Assembly (NCBI GenBank): GCA_002102225.1
Contig: LQPB01000046.1
Coordinates: 33,291-97,290 of the forward strand
Reading direction: 5' to 3'
Length of the DNA stretch: 64,000 bases
DNA from: Mycobacterium interjectum
GTDB lineage: Bacteria > Actinomycetota > Actinomycetes > Mycobacteriales > Mycobacteriaceae
The position numbers and the translations under genes are program-made. Each line of letters begins with the position of its first letter. Position 1 is the first letter of the stretch. The notes under the pieces are model-generated. The model made no database searches, was not told the DNA's origin, and worked only from the letters and a program-made list of their open reading frames with translations. This document shows positions 57,851 through 64,000 of this stretch, one piece after another.

Positions 57851-58476
57851 GCGCCATGGCTTGGCGAACTGGAGCTGCCGAGAACGAGGTCAAACCAGAC
57901 GTGCGCGTGGGCCCGGACCGCAGTGAGCATCCCGATTATCCGGCGGGAGGGCAACGGCCGCAAGCGAATTCGCCGGAGGTGGAGTCGCGGCGCGGCCGGT
58001 CGGGCGCCCGGTCGCCGGAGCGTCGGCTGATGCCGAAGATCCCGATCGCCGCCGCGGCGAAGAAATTCTGGATCGTGCTGGTCATCGTTGCGGTGGTCGT
58101 GGTAGCCGGCTTCTGCGTCTACCGGCTCCGCGGCATCTTCGGTGCCCACGGCGATCACCCGATCACCAGCGGGATGGCCGACGACATCAAGCCGTTCAAT
58201 CCCAAGCACGTGGTGTACGAGGTCTACGGACCTCCCGGGACGACGGCCAACATCAACTACCTGGACATCAATGCCCAGCCCCAGAAAGCAAGCAATGTGC
58301 CTCTGCCATGGACGCTTTCGGTCATCACCACGCTTCCCTCGGTGAGCGTCAACGTCGTCGCGCAGGGCGACAGCGACCAGATCGGCTGCCGCATCGTCGT
58401 CAACGACGTCGTCAAGGATGAAAGGTCCAGCAACGGAGTGCGTGCGCAAACTTTCTGCATAGTGAAGTCCGCATGA
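57847..58476 (+). CDS. MmpS-family accessory protein with long N-terminal extension
   Basis: A 209-residue MmpS protein. From Met62 it looks like a normal MmpS: helix at 73-93 ([20 protein letters not shown]), then [20 protein letters not shown] and [20 protein letters not shown]. Residues 1-61 are hydrophilic and charged, with [13 protein letters not shown] before the helix, and are not part of a usual MmpS. The ATG at 57847 overlaps the TetR stop, and GGAGG lies just before it. If translation begins at ATG 58030 the protein would be 148 aa. The following mmpL overlaps by 4 nt. Confidence 0.88.
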   Translation: MSAMAWRTGAAENEVKPDVRVGPDRSEHPDYPAGGQRPQANSPEVESRRGRSGARSPERRLMPKIPIAAAAKKFWIVLVIVAVVVVAGFCVYRLRGIFGAHGDHPITSGMADDIKPFNPKHVVYEVYGPPGTTANINYLDINAQPQKASNVPLPWTLSVITTLPSVSVNVVAQGDSDQIGCRIVVNDVVKDERSSNGVRAQTFCIVKSA

Positions 58477-61400
58477 CCATCGACAACAAGGCCGCGGGCC
58501 TGCCCCACATGCCGATCTTCGCGCGTTCGGTGCATAGGCTCGCGCCGCTGATCGTCCTGGCCTGGGTGGGACTTGTCGTCGTGCTCAGCGTCTTCCTCCC
58601 GCCCCTGGACAAAGTGGCGAAGCAACATCAGGTGTCGATGAGCCCCCAAAGCGCGGCATCCATGCAGGCGATGAAGCGCGTCGGCAAGGTGTTCAACGAA
58701 TTCAACAGCGACAGCGCGGCCATGATCGTGCTGGAGGGTGACAAACCGCTGGGTGACGACGCCCACCGCTTCTACGACACGATCGTTCGCAAACTCGAGG
58801 CCGACGCGAAGCACGTCCAGCACGTCCAGGACTTCTGGGGCGATCCGCTGACCGCCGCCGGTTCGCAAAGCACCGACGGCAAGGCCGCGTACGTGCAGGT
58901 GTACCTCGCCGGTAACCAGGGCGAGAGCCTCGCCAACGAGTCCATCGAGGCGGTCCGCAAGATCGTGAACAGCGTGCCTGCCCCACCCGGGGTCAAGGCC
59001 TATGTCACGGGCGCGGCGGCGTTGACCGCCGATCAGACCACGGCCGGCGACAAGAGCGTACAAAAGGTCACGATGATCACCTTCGTGGTGATCATCCTGA
59101 CGCTGCTATGGGTATACCGCTCGATTGTCACCGTGTTCATCACCCTGCTGATGGTGATCATCGAGCTGTTCGCGGCCCGCCAATTCGTCGCTTTGTTCGC
59201 TCATAACAACATCATCGGGCTGTCAACCTTCGCGGTGAACATCCTTGTGCTGCTGGCCATCGCGGCGGGGACGGACTATGCGATCTTCGTACTCGGCCGC
59301 TATCAAGAGGCGCGGTCCCTCGGCGAGGATCGAGACCAGGCCTTCTACACCATGTTCCACGGGACCGCGCACGTGGTGCTGGGTTCCGGCCTGACCATCG
59401 CCGGCGCGATGTATTGCCTGAGCTTCACCCGGCTTCCGTATTTCCAGTCGCTCGGTGTGCCGTGCGCGATCGGAATGCTCGTCGCCGTGTTCGCCGCGCT
59501 CACCCTCGGCCCGGCCGTGCTCACGGTGGGCAGTCGCTTCGGCCTGTTCGATCCCAAGCGCAAGATGCGAACCCGGGGGTGGCGGCGCGTGGGCACCGCC
59601 ATCGTCCGCTGGCCCGGCCCGATCCTCGCGGTGTCGGTCGCGATCGCCCTCATCGGCCTGCTGGCCCTGCCCGGCTATCAAACGAACTACGACAACCGGC
59701 TGTATCTGCCCCCGAGCGTCCCCGCGAACGTCGGATACGACGCCGCGGAACGGCACTTTCCCTCGGCGCGGATGAACCCGGAACTGTTGATGGTCGAGAC
59801 CGATCACGACATGCGGAACCCGGCGGACATGTTGGTGATAGACCGAATCGCCAAGGGCATCTTCCACATTCCGGGCATCGCGCGCGTGCAGGCCATCACC
59901 AGGCCGCTCGGAAAGCCGATCGAGCACACGTCGATTCCGTTCCAGATCAGCATGCAGAACACGACGCAGGTCGAGAACCAGCAGTACATGCACCAGCGGA
60001 TGGCGGACATGCTCAAGCAGGCCGATGCCATGCAGCAGTCCATCGACACGATGCAGCGCATGTATGACATCACGTCGAAGATGGCCGCCGTCACGCACCA
60101 CATGGACGGCCTCACCCACGAAATGCTGGATGTCACAAACACATTGCGCGACAACATCGCCAACTTCGATGACTTCTTCCGGCCGATCCGCAGCGTCTTC
60201 TACTGGGAGAGGCACTGCTTCGACGTCCCCGTCTGCTGGGCGCTGCATTCCATCTTCGACGCGCTCGACGGCCTGGATCAGATCACCGAAAAATTCACCT
60301 ATCTGTCGAATGACATCGCTCAGCTGGACGCGCTGATGCCGCAGATGCTGGCGCAGATGCCGCCGATGATCGCGACCATGCAGACGATGAAGCAGATGAT
60401 GCTGACCATGCACAGCTCGATGTCGTCGCTGTATGACCAGATGGACGTGATGAGCCAGAACTCGACGGCGATGGGCCAGGCCTTCGACGCGTCCCGCAAC
60501 GACGATTCGTTCTACATACCGCCCGAGGTTTTCGACAACCCCGATTTCAAGCGGGGCCTGAAGATGTTCCTGTCACCCGACGGTCACGCGGCGCGCTTCA
60601 TCATCTCCCATGACGGGGATCCGGCCAGCGTCGAAGGCATTTCGCACGTCGATCCGATCAGGAACGCGGCGAAGGAAGCGATCAAGGGAACCCCGCTGGA
60701 GGGCGCCAGGATCTCCCTCGCCGGCACCGCCGCCGTCTATAAGGACATGCGCGACGGGGCCAAGTACGACCTGATGATCGCGGGAATCGCCGCCGCCAGC
60801 CTGATTCTGATCATCATGCTGATCATCACGCGAAGCATCGTCGCGGCGGTGACAATCGTTGGCACCGTGCTGATTTCATTGGGCGCCTCGTTCGGGCTGT
60901 CCGTGCTGATGTGGCAGGACATCCTTGGCTTCAAACTGCACTGGATGGTGCTGGCGATGTCCGTCATTTTGTTGCTCGCCGTGGGATCCGACTACAACCT
61001 GCTGCTGGTCTCCCGATTCAAGGAGGAAATCGGCGCCGGGTTGAGGACCGGGATCATCCGATCGATGGCCGGCACGGGTGGGGTGGTGACATCCGCGGGC
61101 CTGGTGTTCGCGGCCACGATGGCGTCGTTCGTTTTCAGCGATCTCAAGGTCACCGGGCAGGTCGGAACCACCATCGCCCTGGGTTTGTTGTTCGACACGT
61201 TGATCGTGCGCTCGTTCATGATGCCGTCCGTCGCCGCCCTGTTGGGACGCTGGTTCTGGTGGCCGCAGCAGGTGCGGACTCGTCCCGCCAGTCAGATGCT
61301 GCGACCCTACGGACCCCGGCCGCTGGTGCGCGCCCTGCTGCTACCCAGGGAAGAAACGGCGGACACGGATCGGCTTCAGACGAGCGCCCCGCACTACTGA
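58473..61400 (+). CDS. MmpL-family RND transporter, MmpL4/5-like
   Basis: A 975-residue MmpL protein clearly paralogous to the mmpL4 product at 53569. The relay motifs are [19 protein letters not shown] and [17 protein letters not shown]. The loop [20 protein letters not shown] and [20 protein letters not shown] forms the long coiled coil seen in siderophore-exporting MmpL4/MmpL5. It is coupled to its MmpS (ATGA). Cargo may be a siderophore or a drug, as for MmpL5; sequence alone does not decide. Confidence 0.93.
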   Translation: MTIDNKAAGLPHMPIFARSVHRLAPLIVLAWVGLVVVLSVFLPPLDKVAKQHQVSMSPQSAASMQAMKRVGKVFNEFNSDSAAMIVLEGDKPLGDDAHRFYDTIVRKLEADAKHVQHVQDFWGDPLTAAGSQSTDGKAAYVQVYLAGNQGESLANESIEAVRKIVNSVPAPPGVKAYVTGAAALTADQTTAGDKSVQKVTMITFVVIILTLLWVYRSIVTVFITLLMVIIELFAARQFVALFAHNNIIGLSTFAVNILVLLAIAAGTDYAIFVLGRYQEARSLGEDRDQAFYTMFHGTAHVVLGSGLTIAGAMYCLSFTRLPYFQSLGVPCAIGMLVAVFAALTLGPAVLTVGSRFGLFDPKRKMRTRGWRRVGTAIVRWPGPILAVSVAIALIGLLALPGYQTNYDNRLYLPPSVPANVGYDAAERHFPSARMNPELLMVETDHDMRNPADMLVIDRIAKGIFHIPGIARVQAITRPLGKPIEHTSIPFQISMQNTTQVENQQYMHQRMADMLKQADAMQQSIDTMQRMYDITSKMAAVTHHMDGLTHEMLDVTNTLRDNIANFDDFFRPIRSVFYWERHCFDVPVCWALHSIFDALDGLDQITEKFTYLSNDIAQLDALMPQMLAQMPPMIATMQTMKQMMLTMHSSMSSLYDQMDVMSQNSTAMGQAFDASRNDDSFYIPPEVFDNPDFKRGLKMFLSPDGHAARFIISHDGDPASVEGISHVDPIRNAAKEAIKGTPLEGARISLAGTAAVYKDMRDGAKYDLMIAGIAAASLILIIMLIITRSIVAAVTIVGTVLISLGASFGLSVLMWQDILGFKLHWMVLAMSVILLLAVGSDYNLLLVSRFKEEIGAGLRTGIIRSMAGTGGVVTSAGLVFAATMASFVFSDLKVTGQVGTTIALGLLFDTLIVRSFMMPSVAALLGRWFWWPQQVRTRPASQMLRPYGPRPLVRALLLPREETADTDRLQTSAPHY

Positions 61401-61408
61401 TCCGGGCG

Positions 61409-61738
61409 TCAGGCGTAGGTGCGCAGCTGCACCATCTTGCGCATGACGTCGCTGAGCTTGTGCACCGGCGCCCCACAGGTCAGGCAGTAGCCGCCCGGGC
61501 AGCGGTTGATCCGGTCCACCTGCTGCAGCACCTGGGCCTTGAGCCGGCGCACGCAACCGATGCACAGGATCTCGACCACGTTTCCGGACGGGTCGAGGTT
61601 GGGCCGGTTGCATTGGTCCACGGCATGCCGGTACACGATGTGCGTCGCCCGATTCGTGCACCCGGCCTCGGATTGGCAGGTGATCTCGAGCCAGTCGAGG
61701 GCCGCGAGCGCGTCGGACTGGGGGTCGACGACGCTCAT
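61409..61738 (-). CDS. Eight-cysteine zinc-ribbon-like protein of unknown function
   Basis: A 109-residue protein with Cys at 21, 27, 43, 59, 62, 80, 85 and 88 and several His. Pairs such as CIGC (59-62) and CLTC (85-88) suggest one or two zinc sites. There is no signal peptide, so it should be cytoplasmic. The ATG at 61738 is supported by GAGG 7 nt upstream; ATGs at 61762 and 61822 would lengthen it. It lies between the mmpL gene (convergent, 8-nt gap) and the siderophore secretion gene. I do not recognise the family. Confidence 0.7.
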   Translation of the reverse strand: MSVVDPQSDALAALDWLEITCQSEAGCTNRATHIVYRHAVDQCNRPNLDPSGNVVEILCIGCVRRLKAQVLQQVDRINRCPGGYCLTCGAPVHKLSDVMRKMVQLRTYA

Positions 61739-61933
61739 CGCGTCCTCGCTGGGGCGCAGCATCCCGGCATGAGCATGATCTAAGTCCTGGTTGACTCTGG
61801 TCGCACGGACTGGTGTCCGCATGAGTGCGAATACCAGTCAAGAACTATTGATTTGTCCCCAAACTACGGGGAAAAAGCGATTCCCGACAGTCGCAGAGTC
61901 TAAACTCGATGGCCCATAAAGACCAGGGTCGAT

Positions 61934-62392
61934 CTACGACCAGTTCCACACCGACATATCGCCGGGCGGATATTGGTTGCACACGTCGGTGGCCTTGGCG
62001 ACAACGCCCTTGTTGTTGAAGAAGATCTTCATGTGATTGACCCAGGCGAAGGTCAGCGGATCGCCATTGTAGAAGTTTTCGGAGTAGTTCCTGCGCTCCT
62101 CCGGCGACAGCGAGTAGAACCAGTGCGCTTTATCGATCGTCGCCTGCTGCAGGTTCGGGTGGTTGTTGAAGTCGATCATGTAGCGCTGGTAGTACACCGG
62201 ACTGGTATCCCGGACGGCCGCCAGGTACTGCTCGGCGTCGCAGGTGGTGGCGATCTGCCGACGGGGTACCGGGAAGTCCTCCGTGGAATCGGCCGCGGCC
62301 GTCTTCGGGAAGGTCGCAGCCGCGATACCCAGGGCTACCAGGAAAGCAAGAAAAACGACGCCTGCACGCAGGCCGGAACTCAGCCGAGACAT
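61934..62392 (-). CDS. Rv0455c-like secreted siderophore-secretion factor (DUF5078)
   Basis: A 152-residue exported protein: signal peptide with hydrophobic core [19 protein letters not shown] and cleavage near AAADS, then a small helical domain with two Cys (Cys51 in ATTCDAEQ and Cys138 in [10 protein letters not shown]) that can form a disulfide. M. tuberculosis Rv0455c is needed for siderophore secretion together with MmpS4/MmpL4. The ATG at 62392 gives a normal signal; an upstream GTG or ATG would add an unconserved basic leader. Its location next to two MmpS/MmpL systems supports the same role. Confidence 0.88.
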   Translation of the reverse strand: MSRLSSGLRAGVVFLAFLVALGIAAATFPKTAAADSTEDFPVPRRQIATTCDAEQYLAAVRDTSPVYYQRYMIDFNNHPNLQQATIDKAHWFYSLSPEERRNYSENFYNGDPLTFAWVNHMKIFFNNKGVVAKATDVCNQYPPGDMSVWNWS

Positions 62393-62457
62393 AGTCGTTA
62401 CCGTAGCACTTTCAAGGCCCCCGCGGGGGCCCGGGGCCAAATTCGTAGTCCGTCTCA

Positions 62458-63372
62458 CTATCCGTCCCGATCAGGCACGATGACGTGGCTGGGATCGGGC
62501 CGCAGCTCCGGCGGGGCCTGGCTGTAGTCGCCGAACGGGCCGTCGCGCCGCTCCACCGCCGCCCGCACGCCCTGCGTCTCGGCGGTCTTGATGAAATCGA
62601 GCGCGTCGGGGGTGTTGCGCATCAGGCCGTCGAGGATGCCGCCCAGCATCTGCGTGGACGCCAGGCCCATGTTCTCGTAGGCCTGGTTGACGATCAGCTT
62701 CTGCGCCCGCAGCTGCGACAACGGGATCCTGGCCAGCTCCGCGGCGACCTCGGCGACGCGGGCCTCCAAACGCTCGAACGGCACCGCCTCGTTGATCAAC
62801 TCCACCTCGGCGGCCTGGACGCCGGTCAGGGGCCGACCGGTCAGCGAGTGCCACTTGACCTTGGCCAGGCTCAGCCGATAGAGCCACATCCCGGTCAGGT
62901 AGGCGCCCCACATCCGGCTGTAGGGGGTGCCGATCACGGCGTCCTCGCTCGCGATCACCAGGTCGGCGCAGAGCGCGTAGTCGCTGGCCCCGCCGACGCA
63001 CCAGCCGTGCACCTGCGCGATCACCGGTTTGGACGCGCGCCAGATCGCCATGAACTTGTGGGTCGGTCCGGTCTCGCGCGCGGTGACCATCGCGAAGTCC
63101 TTGCCGGGGTCCCAGTTGCCCTCGGTCATCATGGCCTCGCCCCAGTGCTGGAAGCCGCCGCCGAAGTCGTAGCCGCCGGAGAAGGCGCGGCCGGCGCCGC
63201 GCAGCACGATCACCTTGATCTCGTGGTCGCGTTCGGCCAGCCCGACGGCGGCCTCGATCTCGTCGGGCATGGGCGGGACGATGGTGTTGAGCTGCTCCGG
63301 GCGGTTCAGCGTGATCGTGGCAACCGGGCCGGACGTCGTGTAAAGCAGGGTCTGGAAATCGGGAGTCGGCAT
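62458..63372 (-). CDS. echA2: EchA2-like enoyl-CoA hydratase family protein
   Basis: A 304-residue crotonase-fold protein: [40 protein letters not shown] (first oxyanion loop) and [20 protein letters not shown] (second). Both Glu residues of the classical hydratase are missing: the first region reads [11 protein letters not shown] and the second [12 protein letters not shown]. The reaction is thus probably not plain hydration. The gene order matches Rv0455c-Rv0456c (echA2). A 7-nt gap separates it from the upstream membrane-protein gene. Confidence 0.9.
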   Translation of the reverse strand: MPTPDFQTLLYTTSGPVATITLNRPEQLNTIVPPMPDEIEAAVGLAERDHEIKVIVLRGAGRAFSGGYDFGGGFQHWGEAMMTEGNWDPGKDFAMVTARETGPTHKFMAIWRASKPVIAQVHGWCVGGASDYALCADLVIASEDAVIGTPYSRMWGAYLTGMWLYRLSLAKVKWHSLTGRPLTGVQAAEVELINEAVPFERLEARVAEVAAELARIPLSQLRAQKLIVNQAYENMGLASTQMLGGILDGLMRNTPDALDFIKTAETQGVRAAVERRDGPFGDYSQAPPELRPDPSHVIVPDRDG

Positions 63373-63379
63373 GGTTTCC

Positions 63380-63691
63380 TTAGGGATCGGGCTGACGATT
63401 CTCCGGCGACGACGCATAGATTCGTCCGCCGATTTTGAGATAAGGCGTCGTCAGATACGCCGAGAAGATGACAACCGCTGAAAAGATCGCCGCGACGGCG
63501 ACGGCGTTGGGCCAGATTTTGCCCACCCCGGCGGCGAAAGAGACGATGCCGATGATCGAGGTGGCCCAGTAGAACCGCCGGCCCGGACGCCGGTCGGCGA
63601 TGAAGCGGAAGCGCGCCTGCGCCGCCCCGGCCACGATGAAGATCAAACCCGTCGCCAGCAAGGTGACTTCGATGCGTTCGGTCACTGACAC
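63380..63691 (-). CDS. Small membrane protein of unknown function
   Basis: A protein of about 103 residues with three hydrophobic segments: VTLLATGLIFIVAGAAQARF, FYWATSIIGIVSFAAGVGKI and AVAVAAIFSAVVIFSAYLTT. The start is uncertain: GTG 63691, GTG 63685 or TTG 63715. It precedes echA2 by 7 nt and is likely co-transcribed. No family is recognised. Confidence 0.68.
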   Translation of the reverse strand: MSVTERIEVTLLATGLIFIVAGAAQARFRFIADRRPGRRFYWATSIIGIVSFAAGVGKIWPNAVAVAAIFSAVVIFSAYLTTPYLKIGGRIYASSPENRQPDP

Positions 63692-63799
63692 GTGGACGAT
63701 CTTATGGCCGATCAAGGCCGCGCAAGGACAGTCGGGGGCCCCGCCGCCCGGCGGCTGGGGCTAGCATTCCCATCAGGTGGGGTGTGGGAAGGTCGGCCA

Positions 63800-64000
63800 G
63801 TGAGCGGGGTGAGCGTTATCGCGACGGCGGCCGCCGTGCTCGCCGTCGCCCCGTTCTCGGTGCTCGCCGCCACACCCGGTGTGGCGCGGGCCGCCCCGTG
63901 TGCCGGCGCCGGGGCAAACCCGGTGTCCTGCCAGAACTGTCTGGTCTACGTGGAGGCGTATCAGACGTCGAACGTGTGCTACAACCCCGCCCCGCCCCGC
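63800..64000 (+). CDS. Secreted Cys-containing protein, truncated by window end
   Basis: An open reading frame of 67 codons that continues past the right edge. From the GTG at 63800 (GGAAGG 7 nt upstream) it begins with a signal peptide (VIATAAAVLAVAPFSVLAAT) with a likely cleavage site at ARAA-PC. The visible mature part has four Cys (PCAG, SCQNC and VCYN) and ends in Pro-rich PAPPR. It is probably a small exported mycobacterial protein; family not recognised. Confidence 0.72.
   Translation, partial: MSGVSVIATAAAVLAVAPFSVLAATPGVARAAPCAGAGANPVSCQNCLVYVEAYQTSNVCYNPAPPR

Overview
The window is high-GC actinobacterial chromosome and is clearly mycobacterial. It carries mycobacterial lipoproteins (lpqL, lpqM), a 13E12/DUF222 HNH protein, a PPE-MPTR protein, MmpS/MmpL pairs, sigK-rskA, CtpH, VirR and GroEL2. 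Gene order follows M. tuberculosis from about Rv0418 to Rv0456 (lpqL, lpqM, thiD/thiC, ctpH, xthA, def, sodC, pssA/psd, moeA2, groEL2, PPE10, sigK, mmpL4/mmpS4, Rv0455c, echA2), with several insertions and replacements. A slow-growing non-tuberculous species, for example near the M. avium complex, is the best guess; that is inference. Homologue names come from memory of family sequences, not from a search.

Layout. 1-8.9 kb: a DUF2752 tail, lpqL with a tandem paralogue that has lost active-site residues, a 13E12 gene whose start codon lies in a LexA-type SOS box, a decayed hydrolase-cyclase fusion, lpqM, then an F420-type oxidoreductase and a MarR regulator. 8.6-12.1 kb (minus strand): thiC-thiD-hydrolase-small membrane protein behind a TPP riboswitch. 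12.2-17.1 kb (plus strand): PAS-ANTAR protein, STAS protein and a 1267-residue multidomain kinase/phosphatase, a compact signalling module. 17.1-24.7 kb (minus strand): CtpH between two small membrane proteins, xthA, GNAT and def. 24.9-29.0 kb (plus strand): DUF3263, virR, sodC, GCS2 ligase, Lon-N protein and a crotonase.

29-40.9 kb: short-chain dehydrogenases, two TetR regulators, a CDC48-like ATPase, pssA-psd, moeA2 and an accessory VOC/flavin monooxygenase/cupin patch. 41-44.7 kb: groEL2 with two CIRCE operators, an intrinsic terminator and a palindromic repeat, then SDR, CMD and PNPOx genes. 44.7-53.5 kb: PPE10-like gene, amidohydrolase, VOC, DinB, membrane protein, rskA-sigK-DUF1295, and a dipZ gene where M. 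tuberculosis has ufaA1-Rv0449c. 53.6-64 kb: two divergent MmpS/MmpL systems around a TetR gene with repeated operators, a zinc-ribbon protein, the Rv0455c-type siderophore secretion factor, echA2, a small membrane protein and the start of a secreted protein.

Functional themes. These are cofactor synthesis under riboswitch control, envelope lipid and siderophore export, partner-switching and ECF sigma signalling, and stress chaperones under HrcA. Two dispersed repeat families and several leaderless-type promoters (TANNNT about 7 nt before the start codon) were found by eye. I saw no tRNA, rRNA, CRISPR array, insertion sequence or prophage, and no gene-free stretch longer than 300 bases.
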